This document shows, one piece after another, positions 10,047 to 21,768 of a stretch of DNA of 64,000 bases. Position 1 is the stretch's first letter. Each line of letters opens with the position of its first letter. Origin of the DNA: Acheta domesticus (Eukaryota; Arthropoda; Insecta; Orthoptera; Gryllidae); the NCBI GenBank assembly GCA_031308135.1, contig JAHLJT010008756.1, positions 135,238,949 through 135,302,948 on the forward strand, in the 5' to 3' direction. Below the pieces are notes generated by a model. The model had not been told where the DNA came from and did not search any database. It saw only the letters and a list, made by a program, of their open reading frames with translations. A program made the position numbers and the translations under genes.

Positions 10047-10737
10047 ACGCAGGGCGTCATGAATGACCACTGCACTCCCCGCGGGGGGGGGGCTGCGTAG
10101 GCCGTCGCGATCTGTGGTGGACAGTTGTAAGCGACCACCCGGACACTCAGGTTCATGGCGGCACTCACGTCGTTAGCTTCAAGGTGGAGGCAGTGAGTAA
10201 ACGATGCTACGCTCCTGCTTGTCCGGCTCAACCCGGCAACCCACCAGTTGGGCCCCTGGAGCGTCAACCTTTGGGGAGGATTGAGCGAAGGACGTTCTTC
10301 GGAATGCTCCGGATCCCACAGACAGAAGTCCAACGGGGACCAGATACCCCTGTTGGGTTGTCAAGGTTCTGGCAGTACTCAAGTCAATAGACTCGATGTG
10401 GAGGTAGTGAGGGAGACACGAAGCCCCGAGCCTCCCGGACCTTCGAGTGACCCTCTGATGGGCTCCTGGCGCCTGTGAGTGGCGCATTGTTTAGACTCCG
10501 GTACTAGCCTGGATAGCTAGTACCTCTGAGCTGGCAAGGCGGCCCCAACCCAGACACTGAATGGGGAAGTTGCCGTAATAGAAAACTGCGTTCCGGTGGG
10601 ATTCAGCTACCAGCCTGGCGGTGTACTTGTGCGGCGTTGGGGATAAAGGCGAAAAGCCTAGGCGCCCACCCCAGGGACTTGTGCCGCCCGGAACATGAGT
10701 ATTGTGTAGAGTGGTGGCCCACGCAGGGAAAACGCTG
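10047..10737. repeat. ~690 bp repeat unit, copy 2 (uninterrupted)
   Basis: Matches copy 1 block by block, beginning near GACCACTGCACTCCCCGCG and ending with CCACGCAGGG. A run of ten G at 10081-10090 replaces a mixed sequence in copy 1. Such head-to-tail units can be 5' monomers of a retroelement or a small satellite. The retrotransposon relic just to the right is on the opposite strand, so a link between the two is unproven. Confidence 0.7.
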
Positions 10738-10889
10738 TCCAATGCACACACTCCAATGTTTTTAAACCAAAATACTTTTTGCTGTCCTGAATATTTTAAT
10801 GTGTTAGGAAAAAGTACAAAAAACACAATTCATTCTGAATTTGAAAGCATTCTGAACGCGTAGCCTAATAAACTAAGTTTTGTGTTCAA

Positions 10890-13300
10890 TTCACTTTAAT
10901 GGACGTTCCGAAAATTTTGTTACCTTAGCATCAGTCAATGGTACACCGTTTATTTTCAATGGAGTGTAGGATTGTTTATTTGAAATGTAAAACAGCATAA
11001 AAACCGTTTTATTTTGATTTACTATTAATTTGGTATTACGGAACCAATTTGAAACATCTGATATTGTGTGATTTACGTTTTCTTTATTGCAAAGAATACT
11101 TGTATCGTCCGCAAAGAGAAAGATTTGGTTTCGATTCGGCAAGGTCAAATCGTTTACAAATAGTAAGAGGATAATAGAACCTTACATCGATCCCTGCGGA
11201 ACTCCCCAACGTGCAGTTGGCAAAGAATTGGAAAGATGTGTGCACAATGTTCCGTCATTCCATTAACTCTGCGTTAGGCTCATGGGTTTGTGTTGCACTG
11301 TTAGGCGTGTGCAAAACAGGTGTCACCCACATACTAAAATGTACATAAAAAAGGGAAATCGTTTTTAAGTGTTGGAGCTTTCATTTATTTGAAAAAATGT
11401 TAATTACATATAATGCTTTCGACTTTATATAACGGACATTTTTAAAGACCACTGATTCCACGCATGTTACAAAAAATGTTTTTCAGATCTCCACAAACCC
11501 ATTTTTACTCATAGTAAGAAAACAAGACTCCAATCATTGCCTTGAGAGTTACCTGTATCCCACAACTGCTTCAAATTCTATTTTGAACAACGCATCGTAC
11601 CAATGACATAAAGAAAACCAATGAAAGATCTTATTTCTCTGCAATCTATACAATTTTCACCTCCTTTACGGGTAAATCTTGAATGAACCTTTTCAATGTA
11701 TAAATTAGTAGAGGTAATAGTAATTTGAATTATGTCGTCGTGAAGATACAAATTCAAATTCAATTGGAGTTTTCAAAGAACGAGCCCTACCTTCGCTCGC
11801 ATGAGCTTACTGGCTGAAGTACGCACATTGTGTTTGGGAACTTTTGTGTACCGTTTTGTTTCACGATCCTTTCCATAATAAAATTCAGATCTAGATGCAT
11901 AGTTATCGCTAAATTCAGACGACCTTTCCTCATTGCTAACCTCGTGTTCCGATTTAGTGTTGTGATCACTTGCATTCCTGACATGTTCAACTCTACTTTT
12001 ATCAGAACACACCTATGCCTCCTCTGCCTCCTCAAGCCACTGTAGTGCCAAGCCACATTTTCATCATTTGTCGTCTGCATCATCGGGTGCTCTGACATTT
12101 TTCTTGGTACGTATTTAGGTGCGCGGTTGACTACTGTCACACAAACATGCAACTGCAGAGAAGCGTTATTTCTTACGAACTTTACACAGCAAACAGAAGT
12201 ATGCTCTTGCCGCTGCAATAAGCACCAACAATTAACGTGCAGCTACTGAAAGGCGCGCTTCCGGAATTCAACTCACATTGTTGCAAACGTCCGAAAAGTG
12301 TCGATGTGGGGAAATATCAATGGGATACCTATCACCCACTGAGGGTTGACGTATTTCCTACTTTCTGAGATCGTTGTTTAAGGTAAGGACATAACCAATC
12401 TGGAGCAATACCACGGATTAGGTTCAAAGGTAATTTTGAAAGTAAAATGTTATGATCAATAACGTCAAAAGCTTTTGAAAGATCTAAAAATATTCTAATC
12501 ACCTATTGGAATATTTTTAGGTCTTTCAAAATCTTTTGACGTCATTGATCATAACATTTTAAGAAGACATTTTTGAAAGATCTAAAAATATTCCAATCAC
12601 CTATTGGAATATTTTTTAGATCTTTCAAAAGCTTTTGACGTCATTGATCATAACATTTTACTTTTTGATGCAAGAATGACGTGTCACTAAGAAAAGGAAA
12701 TATGGCTGTTTCCGTAGACATTGATTTTCGAAATCAATGTTGGCAATCTGAAAACGCGGTGAGTTTACTGTGAAAAGTTTCCATTCGTACATAAAAAAGT
12801 CTCTTCAATATTTTTTGAAAAACTGACAAAAAGAAAATTGGCCCATAATTTTGAAGTTAATTTTTGTTGCCTTTTTTGAAGAGCAGCTTAATCTTAGCTA
12901 TTTTGAAATTATCGGGAAAAGTTCCAGTGCATGTATTAAATACGTAAGTTAACGGGTGTACAATGGCAGGCGCACAAGTCATTACCCAAGCAATCAGGAA
13001 ATTCGTCTAAACTGATAGAATATTTATTTTATATATTACCGTTTATTTTGAGAATTTCATAGTAAGAAGTTTCGGAAATGATTATCGTGTCTAAAATTTT
13101 GGGGAAACTTCTAATAGTTGAATTTTGTGGCTGAAGGCCCTTATTGAGATCGGCAACAACTCTCGAAAAGTATTTGGTTGAAGAGACTAGCTACTGTTGC
13201 CGGATCGTTCACATCTCTATCGTTATATTTTGAAACATTCTCTACTAGGTTTTTGGAATTTGGATTAGTTTGGTTCTTGTAAGAAACCCATCACTTGTTA
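10890..13300 (-). pseudogene. Dead non-LTR retrotransposon (reverse transcriptase relic)
   Basis: Read on the minus strand, reverse transcriptase blocks appear in family order: a pre-RT part near 13250-13160 (KNLVENVSKYN), TGTFPDNFKIAKI and FKKGN near 12930-12870, a FRKSMSTETA-like block near 12730-12690, DLSKAFDVIDHNIL near 12490-12440, GIAPDW, a WGVPQGSM block followed by a stop near 11210-11180, and FLFADDTSILC near 11110, which carries the DD catalytic pair. Stops, frameshifts and an inverted duplication break it. It resembles the Jockey/CR1/L2 group; the clade is not determined. Confidence 0.82.
12455..12662. repeat. Palindromic triplication inside the RT relic
   Basis: The segment encoding the KAFDVIDHNIL block occurs three times: once on the minus strand (about 12450-12490) and twice on the plus strand (about 12510-12560 and 12610-12660). 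Between them are perfect or near-perfect hairpins centred on CACCTATTGGAATATTTTTA. The two hairpins give nested inverted repeats of roughly 100 bp. Confidence 0.8.
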
Positions 13301-14160
13301 ATTCAGACAAATTGGGTGAGAACCAAAAAATGAAATAAACATGTACAATAAGTATATTTTGATATTAAACATTAGAATTTTATTAAAAAGATTACATATT
13401 AAAATAAGGATTTACTTTACGTATTCGTAGTGATCTAAATGTTCAAACGTGAAAATTGTCGTTGAACTATGTAAATTACGGCAAGCTATCTAATTTTCCC
13501 TTCCGATTTCAATGATCTACCTTATGTGTTTCTACTTACAATGTTCTGTTACAATAATTGCATTCCGCACCGGTTTTGAAAACAGAAATATTACTCTAGT
13601 ATACGTGGCAAACATTTTATTTAATATTTTTTGTGTATATGAATGAAATTTCAGTGCAATAAACATGAAGTTTAATATACTTTAACTACGAATAAAATAA
13701 GACATTCAAATAAAAAGATTAAGAGCGAAGAAGTAAAAAGCAATCAAAATGCCTCTAGTTGTATCAAACTGATAGATATAATTTGAATAACTCCGATAAT
13801 TACTTATTATTGACTGCAAAGATAAATTAATTTCATTTTAATTTCGGTATATTGTTAGTTTTTTAGTACTAAATTTAGTTAATTTGTAGGTGTATATATA
13901 ATTATGTTCTATTATCAAAGTAATAGGTATGAGAAGAATGTTAAACCGTAAGAGTGGAAATTAAAGAAAAATGAAATTTTGGAAATACCAGATTGAAACC
14001 ATTTTACTTTCAATTCATTGGATAGGTAGTGGTAACAAAAATTAAGAATCAAGCTAAGAAAATTAAGTTTCAAGCTTTCATGTCACTTCCGAATTGGAAT
14101 AATTTCAGTGCTCCTTTCAAATTTTAGATTGTTTCAGTGGTTCGAATAATACAGGAGCTG
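13301..14160. other. AT-rich spacer
   Basis: No gene, tandem array or recognisable transposon end was seen. Confidence 0.5.
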
Positions 14161-14976
14161 CTGTGTGGAAATAACATTATTTACACATCATTTACACCAT
14201 GCATTTTTTAACTATTGTGACGTAACAACCAAACGGGCTCTTCGTACAAAGCTACATACGCCGCGCCGAGGATAACTACCAACTGCTACACAGACGAAAT
14301 ACGGGAAGGGACTTTTCCATCTGTGATGATGACAAAGTACTTCGGAATTCCCCTTAGTTGACAAGATAAATGGACAAGGGAACCACCCAAGCTTATGCAA
14401 GACTCAGGACGCCCAAGTAGAGAAAAATCCGGGAATCACCTTCCACGTGACCAAACGGACGAATCACGACGACTTCACCCGACGCAGACCCAATCAGACT
14501 GACTGGACTGAACACGTGACGAGGGGGGAGACGAGTGCAGAGGAGCCCGGAGTGACCGACGGACAGAAACGAACGAGGAGCGAGTGGAAGCAGACGGTTG
14601 GTCAGGGAGGCACACGGGAGCGAGCGGGCTCGGGCGTGTTGGTGGGAGAACTGAATGGGAGCGGGGAGAGTCGGAGGTGCCAGGTAGATCTCCGGTGACG
14701 AGAATGTGCGGATAAGAGAAGCAGGCGGGAGTGTTCGTGAGGACTGACGTGAGTGGTGGAGAGACGGGCAAAAGCCAAGACGCATTGCAGAGGATCGAGC
14801 GTGTGCAACTCGAAACGCGCCGGGAACCGAAACTCCTCCTTCCGGTTGTTGGCGCCACTCTGAACGGACGGCGGCGAGGGCGGCTGAGTAGCACTTTTCG
14901 ACGCCGTGCGGGGCCTGACGTCGCGACGTCCCACGAGGCCACATCCAGCCAGAAAGGAGCGCCGACCTCTTGCAAC

Positions 14977-15926
14977 TAGGGATGTCCCATTAACAGCTAA
15001 ACTGTTATTTCTTAACAGTTAACATGTAGTAACTGTTACGCGAAATAACAGTTATTTCATTTATCCTGTTATTGGCTGTTATCGGTTGATATTCATAGTA
15101 CTTCCACTCTATTGGGCCAAACCCGAACTACTACAAGCTTTCGCGGCAACCATTTTGTACAACAGTTTCACTGCGTGTAATCAATCGTGATTAACAAGAG
15201 TTCAAATTATAGATTCATTAATACATAATTCGTCATTATTACACATCATGTGCCACAATATTTTTATATTTTATGGTATTACGTATAATATAATAAGAAG
15301 TTTGTCCTTGAAATTAAATCCGTCCAATATGTTTGTAAACTTCTTTCTGTCCCATTACAGCTTATTTGAGATCCACTAATATTTCTCACAGTCTGATAGA
15401 ATACAATGAGTTACGATCAAAAAACTCGCATTATAAAATTTGATATTCAACAGTCATTACCACTTTAGTTTTAGGTAAGCAAAACACCTGTTACTACTTC
15501 TCATTATTTTTGGCACTCGTCACTTCACTATGAAAACGTTGCATATTCGAAAGAATATTTGCAATCTGATCACGAATCAGTTATTTTAGTAATATTCTTT
15601 ACACACTTGCTACTCATCACATTAACTACAATTTTTCTTTGGCAGTTCATCGAGCCTCGTTCATATCAGCTGTTTCTCTCTCCCTGCCTAAACATGTGCG
15701 GGGAAGTTGTGCAGACAACCGCCGTAAGGTAGCTGCACAAGCGTTACGGTGCTACCAACGTTATTCGTTTTGCCTGGCTTAACTCTTAGCAGTCGCCACA
15801 ACTGATTTAACTCTTGGCGGACGGCTACGTTACGTTGCTGATCATGGACGTGTTATTTTTCAACTGTTATTAATAACCGTTATCCCGATAACTGTTATTG
15901 ACGAAAAGCTGTTAAGCCCATCTCTA
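14977..15926. mobile_element. hAT-type MITE (950 bp)
   Basis: An 8 bp target duplication, CTTGCAAC, lies at 14969-14976 and 15927-15934. Ends are TAGGGATGTCCC and, read inverted, TAGAGATGGGCTTAACAGC. Subterminal CTGTTATT/AATAACAG motifs are arranged in inverted order. No transposase frame is present, so it would need a partner enzyme. The perfect 8 bp duplication is the hAT hallmark. Confidence 0.93.
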
Positions 15927-16146
15927 CTTGCAACGCCTTCCCATCAACTCGCAACTTGGCAACAGCGATTCAACCACACTGGAACTCTGCGGCGTCCGCG
16001 CGCCTAGCGGACTTCATTGTTTTGCTCGGAGCACATCCATGATGCCATTTCAACCAGGGAATAAACCCCTTTGCATTTCCCTATCCAAGCAACCCTTATA
16101 AATAAACTCGCTCCGATTCGAGCTCGCCTCTAATCTGTGTGGGATT

Positions 16147-16662
16147 CAGCGTTGCGAGACGATAAATGTGTTTCCCAGTACCAACCTTCAAAAATCCTGA
16201 TATTTTCCACTACAGTTCCTGGTACCAATTACAATTGATTCTGATATTGTCCATATTATAATTATATTTTTAACGGGCACAGGAAGTTCGTTAAATTTAA
16301 CTCAATATCGAGATATTTTATATCAATAAACTAAATGGAAGCATGGTGGAAAGAAAATAGTATTTCAATTATAAATGGCAGACTACGACCTATCCTTTTC
16401 TCCTATAGGAGGTGCCGGAAAAATACCATTCTATGTCACTCAACGGCTCTGTTTCCACAAATATCACAGTTATTTGCGATATTGATGTTCCTGTTAAATT
16501 ATTGAATAAAACAATTATACGAATCTTAAATCGTTCATCATAAATTACGTAGACTTAAAATCCTGATATTTTAGCGTACCAGGATGACTTCATCCTGGTA
16601 CATGTTATCGTCATTAAAATCCTGGTAAAAATACCAGGATCCTGGTACGTCTGGAAAGACTG
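16147..16662. mobile_element. 516 bp non-autonomous TIR element, copy 1
   Basis: Co-linear with 28535-29025: CAGYGTTGCCAGA-type ends, CAGTACCAACCTTC, GGAAGTTCGTTAAA, ACTAAATGGAAG, CCTATCCTTTTCT, TACCAGGATGACTTC and AAAATCCTGGTAAAAATACC all recur in order. The end sequences here are more degraded than in copy 2. No coding region. Confidence 0.82.
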
Positions 16663-16896
16663 GTGGGATTGCGTGGGTGGGCTATCTGGGCAAATTGCGA
16701 CCATTGCCGTGATCGCAATGGAGCCGCCAAGGCAGGCCGTCGAAGGAAGCGGCCACCAGGCCAGCACTTCCCGTGGCCTTCTGACGAGAGTCAGCGGCTA
16801 CATTTGGGCCACCAACCGGATCACGAACCCCGCCACAGTCACACTATTATTTACACATTTAAATAACATGAAATAATGTTATTTCCACCATCAGTA

Positions 16897-17942
16897 TCAG
16901 TACAATGCCAGTTCTCTTTGCAAACGCGTCGGAAGCGAGGAAGGGTCTAACTGATGTTTGCTAATTGCTTTACAGCACAACGTGCCCAAACTTGGGAAAA
17001 AGTCAAGCACGTAAGCTTTCTTTTTTTCAAAGCAAAAGAAAATAGCCAAACTATCAATAACGCAGACCAAATCTAAGGTATGCGCGGGCGTCACTCCCCA
17101 GAATTTCATTTGTTCCCATCTGTTCCTCGCGAAAGAATAATTCATTCCGCTCACGTTGACACTCTCCTCCCCAAATGCGAAACGTAAGTGAAAGGGTTTT
17201 TCCCGAAGAAGAATGTACAGTTTTTCTTGGAGAATAAAATGGATCAACCAACTTCTCATCTCCGCTGGTGCGTAGAATGCATTCAGCTTCTCCCACGTGT
17301 GGGTCGCCAAATCGAAGTACATCATCACGCAATCCTCACCCATTCGCTCAACCGTTTCCTCGACCAATAGCATATAAAGACGGTTTTTATAAGGGAGAAG
17401 GCATCCCGCTAGAAGAGACGAACTAACTCCTTTCCAGGAGCCTACTATCCTCCACCGCAAACTGCTCAAGTCCAAGGCCCAAATATCGGCTCCCCAAAAT
17501 AATTCATTGTTGCACACATACACGTGTCCATTGTATTCACAGGCATGCACCCACGAAATGTCGAGCACCGAAGGCACGTCCCCACTCGTCCTCACGCAGC
17601 TCCACCGCGAAGTCCGCGTGTCGAAGACCCTCATCGCGTGCGCGTTCAAGTTCTCGGGCCCTCCCACGCACACGAACACCCTCTCCTCAGACGCCACGGC
17701 GAAGTGGATGACTGTCTCTTCGCCTCCAGGATCGGTGGCGTCCTCGCTCACCTCCATCCCCTCCGTTGAAGACTCTCCAGGAGGCGGTCGCCGGGTTGAA
17801 GGCGAGGACCTTCACGGCGTCTCTCATCACCGGATGCTTTGAAGCCGAACAAGTAGACCTGGTCGGCGACTGCCACTGCATGGACGCCTCTTATCAAGGA
17901 CAAATCCTTTGGTATATCGCTCACCAACTGCGTCCACGCCAT
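16897..17942 (-). pseudogene. KLHDC3-like kelch protein, frameshifted single-exon copy
   Basis: Starts MAWTQLVSDIPKDLSLIRGV at 17942, continues as HAVAVADQVYLFGF, shifts frame near 17815-17832 into DAVKVLAFNPATASWRVFN, and shifts again near 17757-17775 into a 286-codon frame that runs to the TGA at 16897-16899. Kelch-type strands are visible (RVFVCVGG, MRVFDTRTSRW, GHVYVCNN, YFDLATHTWEKL). The C-terminus, VLDFFPSLGTLCCKAISKHQ then LDPSSLP, closely follows the LDF-PSL-TLC ending of KLHDC3/Peas, a kelch substrate adaptor of cullin ligases. Total length of about 346 codons is near KLHDC3 (about 380). No introns are seen, so it is probably a retrocopy. The two shifts could also be assembly errors. 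Confidence 0.78.
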
Positions 17943-18002
17943 CCTTCACACTACGGAGATATTGGTGTTTCTAGAAAGAACGGATTATACGATACAGATA
18001 TT

Positions 18003-18385
18003 ACTCGTATTAAGGTTTAAATTTACGCAAGAATGATAGAGAGAACATCATTTATTTATGGTTTAGTATTATATTATTATTTAGATTGAAATTATTTTCG
18101 GGCTTTAAGAAACTATTTCATTACACAAAATTGAATTACAATCATTAAATGGATACATTATATTTATTGAGGGAAATAGTTTCTCGAAAATGTCTCACAA
18201 AAATGTTACATTCTTCTCTTTTGAAATCACTTCTCTTTTAATTGTTTAAGATAATTGAAACAGAAGATTATACTACTGTATAGGTTACATTTGTAACTAT
18301 CTGTCAAATGTTAACATTTATAGCACTGATTATACAAATTCTATATAATTTTAATGTTATTACTATCACAATTGTCATTATTTAG
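18003..18385. other. AT-rich spacer
   Basis: Nothing recognisable until the hammerhead motif at its right end. Confidence 0.5.
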
Positions 18386-18387
18386 TG

Positions 18388-18433
18388 TTGCACCTGATGA
18401 AGCAGACAAATCCGTCTGCGAAACGTTGTGCAA
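18388..18433 (+). ncRNA. Hammerhead ribozyme candidate
   Basis: Stem I pairs TTGCAC (18388-18393) with GTGCAA (18428-18433), six perfect pairs. CTGATGA (18394-18400) is the first core box. One extra A follows, then stem II GCAGAC/GTCTGC with an AAATCC loop. GAA (18420-18422) is the second core box. Stem III is the self-complementary ACGT (18423-18426), which has no loop and could pair only between two copies. Cleavage would fall after 18427 (GTT). Similar minimal stem III hammerheads are known from Penelope-like elements. The extra A between the core box and stem II is the main doubt. Confidence 0.7.
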
Positions 18434-18939
18434 TTTAATAAAAACTATTTATTTTGAATTGACTGTCTATAATAAACACATTATAAAGCATTACAAATAT
18501 TGTACTACATCCAAATAGTGAAGCCACACTCAATAAATCAAATATTTAATATTTGATTTTCAATTATTAAAAACTTGATTTTCAAGATAAGCAGAAAGTA
18601 GACATGATTTACCTCTGACTTCTCACAGCGTGCAAGCCTATTATTGCCGAATCGCAAACGACCAGTGTTGAGAAAAATTGACCTCTCTGCAGAGTAAGGC
18701 ACCTGCATCCACATTATCTTTATTGTGACCGGCGAAGGCATTCACGCACTGAGACTGCGTGATAAGGCGTATCATTGGTATATCGCCCACACTATCTGCC
18801 TCTTTGAAACATCAAGTGTTCCTATCGGTTGTTGCATAAACAACATTTGACCTAAAAAGTAAATTTTACAGGAGAAGGTTAAAACTATTTACCATTGAAA
18901 ACATTAACACTGAAGTGCGCCCAATAAGTGGAGTACAAA

Positions 18940-20860
18940 GCAAACACTATGTTTTGTATGTTTTTTGTGCGCACTCGTAGAGCTTCTTGAGAGTCGTAAT
19001 CGGATCTTGATGTATTTGAAGACGCTCTTGATGCTGATCTCTTCAAAGCACAACCTTATGACATCACATGGGCCTTTACCATGTGATGTAAAGAAATGCA
19101 ACTGCACGTATTCCGAAATCTTTATTACGTAGACAGATATTCAAGAAGTTTATTTTGTTCGTATACTGAGCACTAGCACCATCAAAGAAATCCAGTTTTC
19201 TATGTTCTTGATCTCGGTCTTTAAAAAATTATAGCACTACGTTGAAAAAGATGTCCTACATTTGTGTCAGTGTTTGAGGCCTTCTGAAATTGCAATCAAA
19301 TTTTTATGCATCAAAATGCCATTTTCTTTGTAATAGAAATACACAATAAATTGGTGTATAGTTGCTTGATCATTATTCCAGTGTACACCTTGTATGAAAT
19401 CTTAAATTATGAAGGAATAATTTTCTGAAAAATCACATAAAATAATAATTTCTCCGTCGGCTAAACTATCTTTGCAACGAGTTAGAAAGGATGCTTCTTG
19501 CTAGAAATGCGTGAGTTAGTTAAAGCTTCTATTTTAGTTGAAAATTTTTCTCAGAATTCCTTCAAAGATGACACTAAAATTTTCGAGCTATTTCGTTCAA
19601 CGTGAATTCACTGCTGATACGTCACGCTGTCAATCATTCTCTCTTCAAACTTTTCCTGCAACGTTTTAAGTAGTTCTTCTGTTCCAGGACATTTCTCACA
19701 CAACACTGAGCTCTTGGAGGGACAAAAATAACTTTAGTTACATAGTCGCGATAATCTTTCAACGCATTAAAATAATCTGCTGTTAACTTCTCCTTCTTCC
19801 TCGAGGCCTTCTCCCTCGGACATTAACTTGACATTTTCGTGATAAGCATAAAGCACGCACTGGATGTGTACCGTTATCTCTTGGTAAAATGCAGTGTTTC
19901 GTTCTTAATTCAGTAAACTTTGGAAAGCTGACCTTTTGATGTGGAAACGTTTCTTTAAAATACTGGTAGGTTCCTTTCACTTTTCTCAGTACAAGCCTCT
20001 TTTGTTAGTGAATATTTCCTCCATTCTCTCCCACTGAAATAAAATTATTTTTTCCTCTCATGATACGGCTAACATCATCTAAACAATAAAAATCCATAAT
20101 ACATGGGTGATCGAGAGCTCTTCTGGATTTCACATGCCGAGTTGACAATATTCCATTTGTTGCTCCTAGTTGCTTTTCAGCAGTTATCATGTGAGTAGAT
20201 GCGTCGAATTGTTTTTTAATTTTAGGAAAAGACCAATCTTCGGAAATCGTTAAAATTTTTATTTTTATATTTTTATCATTAGTAGTTTCGTACCCCTTTT
20301 TTATTCTTCTATGGTGTTTTCTTCATTTTCTTGTTTTTCTTCTTCTACATCTTCTAAATCAAATATTTCTGTCTCTAAGGCACGTCGTATTATTTCCACT
20401 CTTCGTTTAACTCAGTTTCTATTTCCTTATAGGGTTTCACCGAATATTGTTAAACTTTCATTCAGATGTAATAATTTTACACTCTTGGCTGGCGAAGCTT
20501 CACTCGGAGATAGATCGCCATCATCTCTCATTTCAATGTTCAATTTCGAATTATTGTCTTCTGGATTTCTACTCTGTTGACTTGTAACAAATTTGCTGAA
20601 AAATGTTTCAAAGGTTTCTTTAGAAGTTTTACTTTCATTTATAAACAATTTTGAGGTTTTCCATCTGCTTCTGTTACAAATTTTCAAGTTCGGCATAAAT
20701 TTTTACATTCTGTTCTATCATGATTTTCTAGATTGAAAGTATTGAAACATGAATCAAAGCATATCTTCTTTGTACCTGCCTCTTTAATTAATTTTTGTCA
20801 CTCTCCTACACAAGAAAAAAAAACGCTCGGGAACTCACACACGCGCCACAAACGAGGATA
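18940..20860 (-). pseudogene. Broken transposon-type protein relic
   Basis: Scattered minus-strand segments keep one order: ICFDSCFNTFN near 20790, IKILTISEDWSFPKIKKQF near 20240, a block with GILSTRHVKSRRAL near 20150, DDVSRIMRGKNNFISV near 20060, SFPKFTELRTKHCIL near 19920, CEKCPGTEELLKTLQEKF near 19690 and HFFTSHGKGPCD near 19095. These match my memory of a repetitive protein family widespread in arthropods and cnidarians (motifs MPGKKDYVSV, FxxLRPKxCVL, FFATSHGKxPCDG), thought to be carried by mobile DNA. I do not know its accepted class. Many frameshifts and stops are present. Confidence 0.65.
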
Positions 20861-21768
20861 TTACTTGCGCTGTGTCACTACTACAGTGGAACCGAACCGA
20901 TCGCGCCCCTCTCGTTCGACTCGTTCGACTCGCCCAACTCGTTCGACAATACACTCTCGGATGTAAACTGATCCATGTGCTTGTATTGCTTGGCCGACTT
21001 CCTGCCATTGCCTTGGGTGAAAAACGACCTGCTTACATCAATTAACGGGCATGGGCAGTGTTGCGCAAGGCCACAAGCCCAGTAAAGGAAGACACGAAGG
21101 GCATTGACAAAGCGGTATGGCACCGGCGCCAGCGGCGGTCGAGAAAATACTCTGCGCTCCGTTCACTGTTATTTTTTTACGTGAGTTCTAAAACAGAAAC
21201 CATTTTGAAAATTTGCAGAGATGAAGATTAAAGTCTAAAGAATTTTTTGCCGTCGAGTTTAAAAAAATAATCATGGGGATCACCTTGAAAGCTTGTTTTA
21301 AAAATGATAAACAATTTAAAAACACAATATAAAAATATGCAATTATTTATAAACATTCGTTGAAAGATTGCTTATTTAGCTTCAATTTGAGATTAAGTGT
21401 AAGATTTGCAAGCAATTTATTTGGAGCTAAAATTATGAAACATCTCGATATTGGAGAAAAATAAATGTCTTTGGATAATTGTAACTTAAAAAAAATTCTT
21501 GGCTAAACAAAAAAACAGTGTCTTTTAATTTTCTTAATGCATAGTTATTAAACTAGAGCATTTGGAACACTTCAGGTTTTTTCTGTCCGGTTTTACGTGG
21601 AATGACTCCTATAGGAAATGAAAACGGTTCCTAACATTGCTGGTAAGTCATGTTGGAACTGATAGAACGACGTTGTTTCTTGACACTTGCGTTCCAGTTT
21701 TGAGAAATTGTTTCCAATCGAAAACCTTTTGTTTTTTTAAATTAAAAATATTCTCGTTAAATACTATT
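20861..21768. other. Unassigned spacer
   Basis: Holds a short iterated TCGTTCGACTCG motif at about 20909-20946. The rest is AT-rich, with no gene or element recognised. Confidence 0.5.

Larger units (their letters stand above)
14165..16888. mobile_element. Possible 2.7 kb element with 18 bp inverted ends
   Basis: GTGGAAATAACATTATTT at 14165-14182 recurs inverted at 16871-16888. The interior holds a GC-rich block (14390-14970), a nested hAT MITE and a nested 516 bp TIR element. No clear target duplication was found, and the GC-rich block gives long open frames on both strands with no recognisable protein. The right end lies 8 bp from the stop codon of the kelch pseudogene. It may be an element or a chance pair of inverted motifs. 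Confidence 0.35.

Noticed and set aside
14393..14975. 183- and 166-codon frames in a GC-rich block
   Set aside because: Overlapping frames on both strands, no domain, biased composition, and bounded by transposon sequence.
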